Assembly: GCA_035534435.1 (NCBI GenBank)
Contig: DATLRX010000081.1
Coordinates: forward strand, 18,940-82,939
Length of the DNA stretch: 64,000 nt
From: Palsa-851 sp035534435
GTDB taxonomy: Bacteria > Chloroflexota > Dormibacteria > Aeolococcales > Aeolococcaceae
Direction: 5' to 3'
Shown here: positions 49,369 to 60,773 of the stretch, one piece after another
Numbering within the stretch: position 1 is the stretch's first letter
Layout: each line of letters begins with the position of its first letter
The notes under the pieces: model-generated
Databases searched by the model: none
Told to the model about the DNA's origin: nothing
The model's input: the letters and a program-made list of their open reading frames with translations, nothing else
Made by a program: the position numbers and the translations under genes

Positions 49369-49371
49369 CGT
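49366..49371 (+). promoter_or_regulatory. -10 TAGCGT, leaderless promoter
   Basis: TAGCGT overlapping the stop of the propeller gene, 6 nt before the GTG at 49378. Confidence 0.35.
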
Positions 49372-49377
49372 GGTCCG

Positions 49378-51405
<2,028 letters not shown>

Positions 51406-51408
51406 CGG

Positions 51409-52866
51409 TCAGAACTGCCCGCAGCCGGATGGGGTTGCCATCTCCTCGAGCGGCGGCAGGAACGCGAAGGTGGGGAGTGTGCGCCGGTCGCCGACCGGCA
51501 GGTAGTCGCCGGTGTGCGGGTCCTCGGCGTACTCGAGGTGGGGTCCGGTCGTCGTGATCTCGCGCAACGCGGCGATGAGCCGGTCGATGTGCTCCACCGT
51601 CGTCCCGATCCCGAACGACGCGCGGATCGCGCCTGGGATCTCGTGGTGCTCGCCACGGCGCAGCCGCTCCCGGATCGTGTGCGCCTCGCCGATGCTCACG
51701 CCGAGCAGGTGCGTGATGTACGGATGCGCGCAGAAGCAGCCGTGTCGAACGCCGATCGCGTACTCGGCGCTGAGCACCGACGCGACGAGCGCGTGATGCA
51801 TCCCGTCCACAGCGAACGTGCTCACCCCGAGCCGGTCGACGTCGGGTCCGTCCCAGAGCCGGAGGCGACGCAGCCTCGGGATCTCGTTGATCTGCCCGTC
51901 GAGGTATGCGAGCAACCGTTTCTCGTGCGCGCCGATGGGCGTCATGCCCGTCCTGCCGAGGACGGTGCATGCGGCACCGAGAGCGATCGCTCCGATGACG
52001 TTCGGGCTTCCCGCCTCGTGGCGATCCGGGAGTGATGCCCACTGCACGTCGTCGGTCGTGACGTACGTGACCGCGCCGCCGCCGGCGAGCATCGGCTCGG
52101 CATCGGCCATCACCGCCGACGGCGCGATGAGCGCGCCGCCACCGAACGGCGCGTACATCTTGTGCCCCGACAGCGCGAGAAAGTCGATGCCCATGGCCAC
52201 CATGTCGATCGCGCGGTGCGGGGCGAGCTGCGCCGCGTCGACGCTCAGCAGGGCCCCGTGCTCGTGCGCGATGCGGCCGATCTCGGCGATCGGGAAGACC
52301 TCGCCGGTGACGTTGCTCGCGCCGGTGATGGCGACGACGCCGATCGGGCGGTGCCTGTCCTCCAGGGCGCGGCGCAGGTCGGCGAGGAGGAGCTCGGGTG
52401 ACTCCGGGGCGGCGAGCAGGTCGACGTTCGCGATGCGGCGCCAGGGAAGCATGTTCGCGTGGTGCTCCACGATGGTGCTCAGCACAGAGTGCCCCGGACG
52501 CAGCACGAGGCAGTGCGACAGGAGGTTGATGGCCTCCGTCGTGTTGCGGACAAAGATGACTGTATCCGTCGATCGTGCGCCCACGAAGGTGGCGACGGCG
52601 GCACGGGCGGCCTCGTACGCGCGTGTCGACACCTGCGATGCGAAGCCGGCGCCGCGATGCACGCTCGAGTACCACGGAAGGAACTCGATCACCGCGTCGG
52701 CGACGGGCTCCATCGCCGGTGTGCTCGCCGCCATGTCGAGGTTCACGTACGTGCGCGTCTCTCCCGAGGCGAGCTGCACCTCGAGATCCTGGCCGACGAG
52801 GCGGGGGAGGGTCGTGCCCGCCGTCCGGCGCCGTCGCTGGGTGCGAGGTGTGGACTCGGTGAGCAT
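51409..52866 (-). CDS. Class V aminotransferase, cysteine-desulfurase-like
   Basis: 485 residues. PLP features: NTTEAINLL, EHHANMLPW, TGASNVTGEVFPI, DAAQLAPHR, and the catalytic Lys in LALSGHKMYAPFGGG. A Cys in VRHGCFCAHPY is at the SufS/IscS-type position. The C-terminus extends past the usual ~400 residues with a Thr/Pro-rich end. Could be a desulfurase or a non-sulfur aminotransferase. Its start is contiguous with the hutI stop. Confidence 0.85.
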   Translation of the reverse strand: MLTESTPRTQRRRRTAGTTLPRLVGQDLEVQLASGETRTYVNLDMAASTPAMEPVADAVIEFLPWYSSVHRGAGFASQVSTRAYEAARAAVATFVGARSTDTVIFVRNTTEAINLLSHCLVLRPGHSVLSTIVEHHANMLPWRRIANVDLLAAPESPELLLADLRRALEDRHRPIGVVAITGASNVTGEVFPIAEIGRIAHEHGALLSVDAAQLAPHRAIDMVAMGIDFLALSGHKMYAPFGGGALIAPSAVMADAEPMLAGGGAVTYVTTDDVQWASLPDRHEAGSPNVIGAIALGAACTVLGRTGMTPIGAHEKRLLAYLDGQINEIPRLRRLRLWDGPDVDRLGVSTFAVDGMHHALVASVLSAEYAIGVRHGCFCAHPYITHLLGVSIGEAHTIRERLRRGEHHEIPGAIRASFGIGTTVEHIDRLIAALREITTTGPHLEYAEDPHTGDYLPVGDRRTLPTFAFLPPLEEMATPSGCGQF

Positions 52867-54086
52867 CAGGTCTTCGAGGGTACTGCCAACCGGCCCTGCA
52901 GCAGCACACTCCCGATCACGTCACCGCCGAGGTGGTATGCGACGTCGACCCAGTGCTCCGAGTTCAGGATCACCGCATCGCAGCGCATGCCGGCCCGCAG
53001 CATGCCCCGATCTCTGAGACGCAGGGCGGCGGCCCCGCCGGCGGTGGCGGCCACGAGCGCTTCAGCGGGGGTCAGGCCGGCCCGTGCGACGGCGAGCGAG
53101 ATCATCAGGGGCATGGACTCGGTGTACGAGGTCCCGGGGTTGCAGTCGGTCGCGATGGCCACGGTGCATCCCGCACCGATCAGGAGGCGTCCGGGCGGTG
53201 GCGGCCCACCGAGCACCACCGACGCGCCCGGCAGCATGACCCCCACGACTCCGGCGCCGGCGAGCGCGGCGCAATCCTCGGCGGTCGCATGCTCCAGGTG
53301 GTCCGCGCTCACCGCTCCGACCCGGGCTGCGAGCATCGCCCCGCCGCTCCTCGAACGCTGCTCCGCGTGCACCTTCGCGCGCAGGCGGTGCGGGAGCGCG
53401 GCGGTGAAGACGCGCTCGCACTCGGCGACGGTGAACGCGCCGGTCTCGCAGAAGGCGTCGATGAACGAGGCGCGTTTCGCGGCGTCGACCACCCCTCTCG
53501 CGCACACGTCGTCGATGAGCGCGTCGCGCGAACCGTCGGGCAGCGCCTGCAGCGGCAGGTAGGTCGGCACGATGTCGGGGAGGTCCGGATACTCGCGCAG
53601 GCGAAGCGCCGCGTCGAGTTGACGCATCTCGGCCTCGTGCTCGAGCCCATACCCGCTCTTGACCTCGATCGTCGTCGTGCCGTGCGCGAGCATCTCCAGT
53701 GCTCTGCGCCGAGCTGTCGCGGTCAGCTCCTCGACGCTCCCTGCCGCGGTGGTGCGCACGGTGGCGCGGATACCACCACCCGCCGCTGCGATCTCCTCGT
53801 ATGAGGTGCCCGATGCACGGCGGGCGTACTCCTCACCGCGGTCGCCGAGCCAGACGATGTGGGTGTGCGCGTCGACGAACCCGGGGACGACGGCCGCTCC
53901 ACGGGCATGGACCTCGAGCGTCCCCCCGCGCATGTGCGACCGATCCAGGCCGCTCTCAGGGCCCGCGTAGGTGATGACCCCGTCGTGTGCCGCCAGTGCC
54001 GCGTCCGGCACCACGCCTGGCGCGTCGCCGCGCTCCGGGTCGCAGGTGCAGAGCGCGCCGATGCCGCGCACGACCACCGATGTCAC
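52866..54086 (-). CDS. hutI: Imidazolonepropionase
   Basis: 406 residues. Amidohydrolase metal motif VDAHTHIVWLGDRG, the HutI-specific EYARRASGTSYEEIAAAGGGI (partial), EVKSGYGLE, HAEQRSRSGG-like and TDCNPGTSYTESM. It opens 4-imidazolone-5-propionate to N-formimino-L-glutamate in histidine degradation. Its ATG overlaps the hutG stop by 4 nt; final enzyme of the hut order. Confidence 0.95.
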   Translation of the reverse strand: MTSVVVRGIGALCTCDPERGDAPGVVPDAALAAHDGVITYAGPESGLDRSHMRGGTLEVHARGAAVVPGFVDAHTHIVWLGDRGEEYARRASGTSYEEIAAAGGGIRATVRTTAAGSVEELTATARRRALEMLAHGTTTIEVKSGYGLEHEAEMRQLDAALRLREYPDLPDIVPTYLPLQALPDGSRDALIDDVCARGVVDAAKRASFIDAFCETGAFTVAECERVFTAALPHRLRAKVHAEQRSRSGGAMLAARVGAVSADHLEHATAEDCAALAGAGVVGVMLPGASVVLGGPPPPGRLLIGAGCTVAIATDCNPGTSYTESMPLMISLAVARAGLTPAEALVAATAGGAAALRLRDRGMLRAGMRCDAVILNSEHWVDVAYHLGGDVIGSVLLQGRLAVPSKT

Positions 54087-54994
54087 GACACGGACGTCCC
54101 ATGAGCACGCGATGCCAGGCCGGCGCAGAAGCTGACGAACGCGGCTGCGGCGAGCCGGACCGTCATCCCGTTCACGTCAGCGCTCGCGTCCACCTCCGCA
54201 AGGTCGGCTGCTGCGACACGGTGATCCGCTCCGAGGAGGAACGCCGCGCGGAGCAGATCCCCCGGACTCAATCCGCCCGGCAGGCTCGCGGGGCATGCCG
54301 GAGCAAAGGCTCGATCGACGACGTCGACGTCGAGATCCACGTAGATCCGTTCGACCCCGGCCCCGGCGAGCCCTGACAGGGCGGACGCGATGACCGCGTC
54401 CATGCCGCGCTCGCGCACCGCGGCCAGCGGGAAGATGTGGATCCCCTGCGCACGCGCCCAGCCCGCGTGCTCGCGCGCGTTGCCGAGTGGATGGATGCCG
54501 ATCTGGGACACGCGGTTCCCGGGAAGCCCGGCGACGATCAGCTCGCGCACCGGCGTGCCGTTGCGCGACCCGTCGGTGACCGGCCTGCAGTCGTGGTGCG
54601 CGTCGAGTGTGAGCAATCCCCACGCCGCGTCCGATGATGCCGCCATGACGCCCTGCATCGCCGGGCGTGTCAGGGAGTTGTCGCCGCCGATGACGAACAC
54701 GGCGGCGCACGTTCGCGCTGCTGCCTCGGCCGCGGCGCGGATGCGGTCATGCGCGGCGCTTGCGTCCGTGTCACCGCTGTCGCCGAGGACGTCGCCGAGG
54801 TCACGGACGTGCAGATCCGCAATGTCGATGTCGTGCTCCGCATCCCACGTGGGGAATCGATTCAGTGCGGCTCGAAACGATGGTGGCGTCGTCCACGACT
54901 CCACCGCGGAGATCGAAGCACGCGAGATCGGCGCACCGAGCAGGACGATGTCGGGGACCGCAGCGCCTTCGTTGAGCCAGTCGCGGGCGTTCAC
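54083..54994 (-). CDS. hutG: Arginase-fold formimidoylglutamase
   Basis: 303 residues, GTG start. Ureohydrolase manganese motifs: GGDNSLTRP, LDAHHDCRP, VDLDVDVVDRAFAP. It cleaves N-formimino-Glu to Glu and formamide. The first motif has Asn where arginases have His (GGDHS), a difference that may mark the HutG branch or a weaker metal site. Placement inside the hut cluster supports the HutG assignment. Overlaps hutU stop by 4 nt (GTGA). Confidence 0.9.
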   Translation of the reverse strand: MNARDWLNEGAAVPDIVLLGAPISRASISAVESWTTPPSFRAALNRFPTWDAEHDIDIADLHVRDLGDVLGDSGDTDASAAHDRIRAAAEAAARTCAAVFVIGGDNSLTRPAMQGVMAASSDAAWGLLTLDAHHDCRPVTDGSRNGTPVRELIVAGLPGNRVSQIGIHPLGNAREHAGWARAQGIHIFPLAAVRERGMDAVIASALSGLAGAGVERIYVDLDVDVVDRAFAPACPASLPGGLSPGDLLRAAFLLGADHRVAAADLAEVDASADVNGMTVRLAAAAFVSFCAGLASRAHGTSVS

Positions 54995-56664
54995 GCGTCG
55001 GGTGCTGTGCCGAGCATGGGCACCCGCACGCCGCGAGCGCGTGCCGCGTCCTGCGCCTGGGGATAGCCCGCGTCGGCGTGGCGCATGACGCCGGTGGACG
55101 GATCGTTGGTCAGCATCAGCTCGCAGCGCCGTGCCGAGAGCTCGGTGCCGTCCGCGCAGACCTGCGCGCCCGCATGGATCGAAAGGCCCATGCCGACGCC
55201 ACCGCCGTGGTGCACCGCGACCCACGTCGCTCCGCTCGAGGTGTTGAGCAGCGCGTTGAGGATGGGCCAGTCGGCGATGGCATCGCTGCCGTCGCGCATC
55301 GCCTCGGTCTCGCGCATCGGTGACGCGACGGACCCGCTGTCGAGGTGATCACGCCCGATCACGATCGGCGCCGACAGCTCCCCGGTGCGCACCATGTCGT
55401 TGAACCGCATCCCGGCGAGATGACGCTCGCCGGCACCGAGCCAGCAGATCCGCGCCGGCAGACCCTGGAAGTGCACGCGGTCGCGCGCGAGCGACATCCA
55501 GCGATGCAGACCGTCGTGGTCGGGGAACAGCTCGAGCATCGCGGCGTCAGTGCGAGCGATGTCCTGCGGGTCGCCGCTCAACGCGACCCACCGGAAGGGC
55601 CCGCGTCCCTCACAGAACTGGTCGCGGATGTATGCGGGGACGAAGCCCGGGTACGCGAACGCGTCCGCGAAGCCGCCGATCCGCGCCTGGTCGCGCAGCG
55701 AGTTGCCGTAGTCGAACACCTCGGCACCGCGTTTCTGGTACTCCACCATCGCCGCGCAGTGCCTCGCCATCGACTCGCGAGAGCGTCGCATGTATCCCTC
55801 GGGATCACCGACGCGCAGCGAGGCCGCCTTCTCGAGGCTGATCCCGGCGGGCACGTACCCGTTCAACGGATCGTGGGCGCTCGTCTGATCCGTGACGACG
55901 TCGATGGCGAGCGCGGAGTCGAGCAGCGCCGGCAGGGCGTCCGCCGCGTTCGCACACACCGCCACCGACAGCGCGCGGCCCTCCTCGCGCGCGACGTCCA
56001 CCCGTCGCACCGCTGCGTCCAGCGTGTCGCACACCTCATCGACATAGCCGGTGTCGAGGCGCCGCTGGATGCGCGCCCGGTCGACCTCGACGCACAGGGC
56101 TACGCCGCCGCTCATGGTGACGGCGAGCGGCTGCGCGCCGCCCATGCCCCCGAGCCCGGCGGTCACGACGAGACGGCCGCGCAGGCTGCCGCCGAATCGC
56201 TTGCGCGCCACCGCCTCGAAGGTCTCGAACGTGCCCTGCAGGATGCCCTGCGTGCCGATGTAGATCCACGACCCGGCGGTCATCTGTCCGTACATCGTCA
56301 GCCCCATCGCCTCGAGCTTCCAGAACTCCTCCCATGTCGCCCAGCGTGGGACGAGCAGCGAGTTGGCGATGAGCACGCGCGGCGCGAGCTCGTGCGTGCG
56401 CGCGATCCCGACGGGCTTGCCGGACTGCACGAGGAGGGTCTCGTCATCGCGCAGCGACCGCAGCGACGCGACGATGGCGTCAAAACACTCCCATGAGCGC
56501 GCCGCGCGCCCGGTGCCGCCGTAGACGACGAGCGAGTCCGGATCCTCCGCGACATCGGGGTCGAGGTTGTTCATGAGGCAGCGCAACGGCGCCTCGGTCT
56601 GCCAGCTGCCGCAGCTGAGCGTGGTTCCGCGCGGCGCGCGCACCGGTCGCGGTCCGGCGGTCAT
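54991..56664 (-). CDS. hutU: Urocanate hydratase
   Basis: 557 residues from ATG 56664, set by the 4-nt overlap with the hutH stop. It contains YGGTGRAARSWE, TAGLGGMGGAQPLA and MTAGSWIYIGTQGI, the NAD-binding and active-site regions of urocanase; the length is normal. It hydrates urocanate to imidazolone propionate using a tightly bound NAD. Confidence 0.95.
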   Translation of the reverse strand: MTAGPRPVRAPRGTTLSCGSWQTEAPLRCLMNNLDPDVAEDPDSLVVYGGTGRAARSWECFDAIVASLRSLRDDETLLVQSGKPVGIARTHELAPRVLIANSLLVPRWATWEEFWKLEAMGLTMYGQMTAGSWIYIGTQGILQGTFETFEAVARKRFGGSLRGRLVVTAGLGGMGGAQPLAVTMSGGVALCVEVDRARIQRRLDTGYVDEVCDTLDAAVRRVDVAREEGRALSVAVCANAADALPALLDSALAIDVVTDQTSAHDPLNGYVPAGISLEKAASLRVGDPEGYMRRSRESMARHCAAMVEYQKRGAEVFDYGNSLRDQARIGGFADAFAYPGFVPAYIRDQFCEGRGPFRWVALSGDPQDIARTDAAMLELFPDHDGLHRWMSLARDRVHFQGLPARICWLGAGERHLAGMRFNDMVRTGELSAPIVIGRDHLDSGSVASPMRETEAMRDGSDAIADWPILNALLNTSSGATWVAVHHGGGVGMGLSIHAGAQVCADGTELSARRCELMLTNDPSTGVMRHADAGYPQAQDAARARGVRVPMLGTAPDA

Positions 56665-58187
56665 CGCAGCGACACCCCGGCTGTGGCGAGGGGCTCGCGC
56701 CATGCCGAGTCCCGAACCCATCCCTCGACCGCCTCGATATCGCCGCTGAGCACTCGATCAGCGCCGAGCGGCGCCGCGAGCGCGCGCACCGAGGCGATCA
56801 GTGCGCCGGTGGCCGGCCCCGGGTGCTGCGGATGGCGCAGCTCCACCGCCTGCACGGCGCCGAACACCTCGATGGCAAGCACCGACCGGAGCAGGCCGAC
56901 GGAGCGCCGGGTCCGCAGCGAAGCCTCATACCCCATCGAGACATGGTCCTCCTGACCTGCGCTCGTCGTCGCGCTCTGCACCGCAAGCGGCGTGGCCGCG
57001 TGCCGCAGCGCCGCCACCAGCGCGGCGGCCGTGTACTGGGTGATCATCAAACCGCTGTTGAGTCCCGGCTCGGGGCTGAGGAACGCCGGCAGCCCGCGCG
57101 AGCGCGCGGGGTCGAGCAGGCGGTCGAGGCGCCGCTCGCTGATCGCCGCGACATCGGCGCACACCGACGCCAGGAGGTCCGCGGCATAGGCGAGCGCCTG
57201 CCCGTGAAAGTTGCCGGCGCTCACCACCTCGTCATCGAGCACCACCGGGTTATCGACAACACTGGCCAGTTCATGTGCGAGGGTCTGCCGGCAGAATGCC
57301 ACCGCGTCGCGCGCGGCGCCGTGCACCTGCGGCGCGCATCGCAGCGAGTACGCATCCTGGACGGCGTGCCGCGAGACCCGGTGCGAGGCGACGATGGGGC
57401 TGTCGTGCAGCAGCGCGCGGAGGTTGGCCGCCGAATCCGCCTGACCGCTCGCCGGACGGAGCCCGACCACGCGCTCGCCGTACGCGACCGTGGTGCCGAG
57501 CAACGCCTCGACGCTCAAAGCGCATGCGATGTCGGCGACGCGCAGCAGTTCCTCGACGTCGTGCACCGCCAGCGCGAGCAGAGTCGTCATCGCGTCCGTG
57601 CCGTTGATCAGCGCGAGCCCCTCCTTGGGCTCGACGTCGATCGGCGTGAGGCCGTGAGCGCGCAGCGCGGATGCCCCGTCGATCCGCTCGCCGCGCGCTC
57701 CCGACACCCAGCCCTCGCCGAGCAGCACGGTCGCGATGGCAGCCAGCGGTGCCAGGTCACCGGACGCCCCGAGCGAGCCGTGCTCCGGCACCCAGGGCAC
57801 CACCCCCGCGTCCAGCAGCCCAAGCAGCGCCTCGACCAGCTCGGGCCGCACCCCGGAGAGCCCGGCGGCGAGCGTCCGGGCCCGGAGCAGGATCATCCCG
57901 CGCACGACCTCGTCGTCGAGGCGGGGTCCCGACCCGGCCGCGTGGCTCAGCACGACGGAGCGCTGCAGGAGGGATCGATCCGGAGGGTCCACCGCGCGAT
58001 CCGCGAGCGCGCCGAAGCCCGTCGTGACCCCGTAGACGACCGCGCCCTCACGATCGAGGCGATCGACCACGGCGCGCGCCGGAGCCATGCGGGCGCGGAC
58101 CCCCTCGCCGAGGGTGACCGGCTCGCGCCCGCGAGCCGCACGCACCACGGCGTCGATCGACAACGCGCCGCCGTCGACAGTGATCAT
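56661..58187 (-). CDS. hutH: Histidine ammonia-lyase
   Basis: 508 residues. The MIO prosthetic group triad is Ala-Ser-Gly 141-143 in GSLGASGDLAPLA, with YGVTTGFGALADRAV upstream and YSLRCAPQVHG and NFHGQALAYAADLL downstream. It deaminates histidine to urocanate; first gene of the hut operon. TAGGCT is on the minus strand 9 nt before the ATG. Confidence 0.96.
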   Translation of the reverse strand: MITVDGGALSIDAVVRAARGREPVTLGEGVRARMAPARAVVDRLDREGAVVYGVTTGFGALADRAVDPPDRSLLQRSVVLSHAAGSGPRLDDEVVRGMILLRARTLAAGLSGVRPELVEALLGLLDAGVVPWVPEHGSLGASGDLAPLAAIATVLLGEGWVSGARGERIDGASALRAHGLTPIDVEPKEGLALINGTDAMTTLLALAVHDVEELLRVADIACALSVEALLGTTVAYGERVVGLRPASGQADSAANLRALLHDSPIVASHRVSRHAVQDAYSLRCAPQVHGAARDAVAFCRQTLAHELASVVDNPVVLDDEVVSAGNFHGQALAYAADLLASVCADVAAISERRLDRLLDPARSRGLPAFLSPEPGLNSGLMITQYTAAALVAALRHAATPLAVQSATTSAGQEDHVSMGYEASLRTRRSVGLLRSVLAIEVFGAVQAVELRHPQHPGPATGALIASVRALAAPLGADRVLSGDIEAVEGWVRDSAWREPLATAGVSLR

Positions 58188-58196
58188 TCGGCGAGC

Positions 58197-58202
58197 AGCC
58201 TA
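58197..58202 (-). promoter_or_regulatory. -10 TAGGCT of the hut operon
   Basis: TAGGCT on the minus strand, 9 nt before the hutH ATG at 58187. No operator or regulator gene is visible nearby. Confidence 0.4.
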
Positions 58203-58259
58203 CCCGACCCTGCAACGCCTCGACATCCGCGATGCGCGCGAAGCCGGGGGGTGCGCACG

Positions 58260-58265
58260 TACGTT
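58260..58265 (+). promoter_or_regulatory. -10 TACGTT, leaderless promoter
   Basis: TACGTT 8 nt before the ATG at 58274. Confidence 0.4.
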
Positions 58266-58273
58266 ATGCGTGC

Positions 58274-59461
58274 ATGGATCCGCAGCCACCGAGCGCGCCG
58301 CCGCCCTGGCCGCCGCCCCCACCGCCAGGCCTTTCGCGGCACGAGGCGTGGATCCTCGAGCCCGCGGCACGACCCATCGGGCCGGTCCCGCGGCGGCGCT
58401 GGCCGGTCGCATCATTTGTCATCGCCGTTCTGGTCGTGGGCATGACGGGCATTGCCCTGGGAGCAGCCGGCTCCACCGCCGCGGCCGCATCGCAGGCGGC
58501 GCAGCTCGAAGCCGCCGGGGACTACGCATCGGCGATCGCGATCGATCAGGTGATCGAAGGCCGGACCGGGCCGCTGTTCCTCCTCGACCCCTCGGCGGCC
58601 GGAGCGGCGTCGGCCGCGGAGGAGCAGACCCTGCTCGCCTGGGCCAGGTCCCTGGGTCGCAAGGGTCAGGTCGACGAGGCGGTGGTGCTGTACCGATCCG
58701 TCCGCGACGGTTCGCTGCGCCCCAAGGCGACCGAGGCGCTCGCGTCGCTGCTGTACGCATCGTCGATGAGCGACGCTGCGCGCTCCGACTATCCGCTCGC
58801 CATCGCCCGGTTGCAGGAGATCATCGCGCTGGCCCCGGGGACCGCAGCCGCGGCTCAGGCGCAGCGGCAACTCCCGATCGACCAGGCCGGCGAGGCTCGC
58901 GTGCTCGTCGCCGCCGGGCACGCGGCGGACGCGGTGACGCTGCTCGATCAGGTCGTGGCAGAGGACTCTGCGCAGGCGAGCGCGACTGCCGCATCGCTCT
59001 ACCCCGCGGCGCTCCTGATCGCGGGGCAGGAGGAGATCGCGCAGCTGTCCTACAAGGAGGCGGTGGTCGACCTCCAGCGCCTGGTGGCCAGGTTCCCGGG
59101 CACCGCGCAGGCGCTGGAGGCTCAGTCGATGCTCAGCGCCCCGGTCGCGGTGGCGGGGACGCTGGTGGCTCGCAGCGGTGTCCCGCAGTCGGGACCGGTG
59201 CGGCTGAGCACGAACTACAAGGCGGAACCGGGTGGGACGTACAAGACAAGCGGACCGTTCATCGTGTCGGCCGCGGACTCCTCCGGGGACTTCATCTTCC
59301 GCTCCGTCCCCGTCGGCGGTCCCTACGTGCTCGAGTTCTACGCCGGCGGCAACTGGACCACGCTGATCGACCCGACGACCGGTCAGCCGTCGCACCCGGT
59401 CAAGGTCACGGCGCTCGTCCCGGTCGACCTCACCTTCGTCGTCCTGCCGCCTGCCTCCTGA
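58274..59461 (+). CDS. Single-TM protein with TPR-like repeats
   Basis: 395 residues from ATG 58274. Pro-rich cytosolic N-terminus (PPPWPPPPPPGL), one TM (VASFVIAVLVVGMTGIALG), then an Ala-rich helical region with 'YASAIAIDQVI', 'VDEAVVLYRSV', 'YPLAIARLQEII' repeats, likely TPRs, and a C-terminal beta domain. Extracytosolic tether or assembly factor; function unknown. Sits upstream of the TadE/G genes. Confidence 0.65.
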   Translation: MDPQPPSAPPPWPPPPPPGLSRHEAWILEPAARPIGPVPRRRWPVASFVIAVLVVGMTGIALGAAGSTAAAASQAAQLEAAGDYASAIAIDQVIEGRTGPLFLLDPSAAGAASAAEEQTLLAWARSLGRKGQVDEAVVLYRSVRDGSLRPKATEALASLLYASSMSDAARSDYPLAIARLQEIIALAPGTAAAAQAQRQLPIDQAGEARVLVAAGHAADAVTLLDQVVAEDSAQASATAASLYPAALLIAGQEEIAQLSYKEAVVDLQRLVARFPGTAQALEAQSMLSAPVAVAGTLVARSGVPQSGPVRLSTNYKAEPGGTYKTSGPFIVSAADSSGDFIFRSVPVGGPYVLEFYAGGNWTTLIDPTTGQPSHPVKVTALVPVDLTFVVLPPAS

Positions 59462-59502
59462 GGCAGGGCGGTCTGTCCCTGTGAGTGGGTGCCCGCCGCA
59501 GG

Positions 59503-59508
59503 TACGAT
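59503..59508 (+). promoter_or_regulatory. -10 TACGAT, leaderless promoter of the pseudopilin cluster
   Basis: TACGAT 6 nt before the ATG at 59515; first gene of three overlapping pseudopilin genes. Confidence 0.5.
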
Positions 59509-59514
59509 GGTCGG

Positions 59515-60144
59515 ATGGGAGGGGAATCCGAGGATGTCGTGCGTCCTCGACGCGTGCCCCGGACCGGCCGCCGCGCCCAGGCAACACTCGAGTTCGCGGT
59601 CGTCGTACCGCTCTTTCTGCTCTGCCTCATCGGCGCGCTCGACGCGGGGCTGTGGGCCGTCCAGACCTCCGCTGAGGTGTCGGCCGTCGAGCAGGCCGCG
59701 ACGGTGGCGGCGTCCGCGGGCTCGAATCCGGCCGCCGAGACGGCGCCCGACGCTCGAGCGGTGACCGCGGCCGTTGCAGGGTCGTTGCACGCGGCGCTGT
59801 TCGGGACGAGCGTCACCGGCTGGTGCGATGCGGACTCGTCGGGAGCCTGCAGGCCGGACGTGACCGCGCACTGCCCGGCCACGCCGGCCGAGGTGCAGGC
59901 GGCGATGGGGCCGCGGGTGGTGGTGGTCTGCGTCACCGAGCAGGACCCACCGCCGTGTGTCGCGCCTCCTCCGGGCGTGCCGTCGCCGTTTCCTCCGAAA
60001 TGCGACGACTCGCCACTGATCACCGTGCGGGTGATCGGCTTCGTCGCATCGTTCGTTCCTCCCGGGTTCGGGCCGGGAGCGACCGGTTTCGAGCTCCCCA
60101 CGGATATCTCGGCAACCACGCACACCCTGCGTTTCGCCCCGTGA
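59515..60144 (+). CDS. TadE-like pseudopilin
   Basis: 209 residues. A short basic leader ends in RRAQATLEFAVVVPLFLLCL, the TadE-type N-terminal hydrophobic helix (Glu at the +5-type position). The rest is extracytosolic with many Cys and a Pro-rich loop (PPPCVAPPPGVP). TadE proteins are minor pseudopilins of Flp/Tad machines. The GTG of the next gene overlaps its stop by 4 nt. Confidence 0.8.
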   Translation: MGGESEDVVRPRRVPRTGRRAQATLEFAVVVPLFLLCLIGALDAGLWAVQTSAEVSAVEQAATVAASAGSNPAAETAPDARAVTAAVAGSLHAALFGTSVTGWCDADSSGACRPDVTAHCPATPAEVQAAMGPRVVVVCVTEQDPPPCVAPPPGVPSPFPPKCDDSPLITVRVIGFVASFVPPGFGPGATGFELPTDISATTHTLRFAP

Positions 60145-60773
60145 CGCGCCGTGGACGGCGCGGCGACGACGCTCAGGCCGTCCTGGAGACCGCGCTCATC
60201 CTGCCGATCCTCCTGCTGCTCGTCTGCAACTTCATCGGCGTGATGGTGCAGGTCACCGTGCAGCAGCAGCTCAACGCCGCGACGGCGCTCGCGGCGCAGT
60301 CGCGGTTTCAGGCGCCCAACAACGCGGTTGACCCCGCGGGCACGCGATGCTGCGGCGCAGACGGATCGCGGCTCAGCACCGCCGGGCTCCCGACAGGATG
60401 CCGGTACGCCGCGGAGACCTTCTACGGAACGATGACCACGTACACCGGCATGCTCGTCTGGCAGACGGCGCCGCTCTGCACATCGGGCGGCGACAGCGGT
60501 GACGCGACACACTCGCCGCTGGCGTCGCACGCGTATCCCGGCTCGCCTGGTGACGCGGATGTCTCGTGCGACATCGGCTCGACCGGCGCCGCCGGGGTCA
60601 TCGTTGCCGGGTATCTCGACCGGACGCTGCAACCGCCAAACGGTCTCACCGTTGTCACGTGCAGCGCGACGACGCGGCTCGACTTCTCGAAGACACCGCT
60701 CGCCTGGGGCGTGTTCTGGAGCCCGACGGTGCACGCGCAGTCGGAAGCGCTGCCACCGCCGTTTCGCCAGTGA
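60141..60773 (+). CDS. TadE/TadG-like pseudopilin
   Basis: 210 residues from GTG 60141 (GTGA overlap). RRGDDAQAVLETALILPILLLL is the TadE-type helix, shortened here; the extracytosolic part has the Cys pair RCCGADG and other Cys. Its stop overlaps the next gene by 4 nt. The cluster contains no TadA ATPase, TadB/C platform or TadV peptidase in this window. Confidence 0.75.
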   Translation: MTRRGRRGDDAQAVLETALILPILLLLVCNFIGVMVQVTVQQQLNAATALAAQSRFQAPNNAVDPAGTRCCGADGSRLSTAGLPTGCRYAAETFYGTMTTYTGMLVWQTAPLCTSGGDSGDATHSPLASHAYPGSPGDADVSCDIGSTGAAGVIVAGYLDRTLQPPNGLTVVTCSATTRLDFSKTPLAWGVFWSPTVHAQSEALPPPFRQ

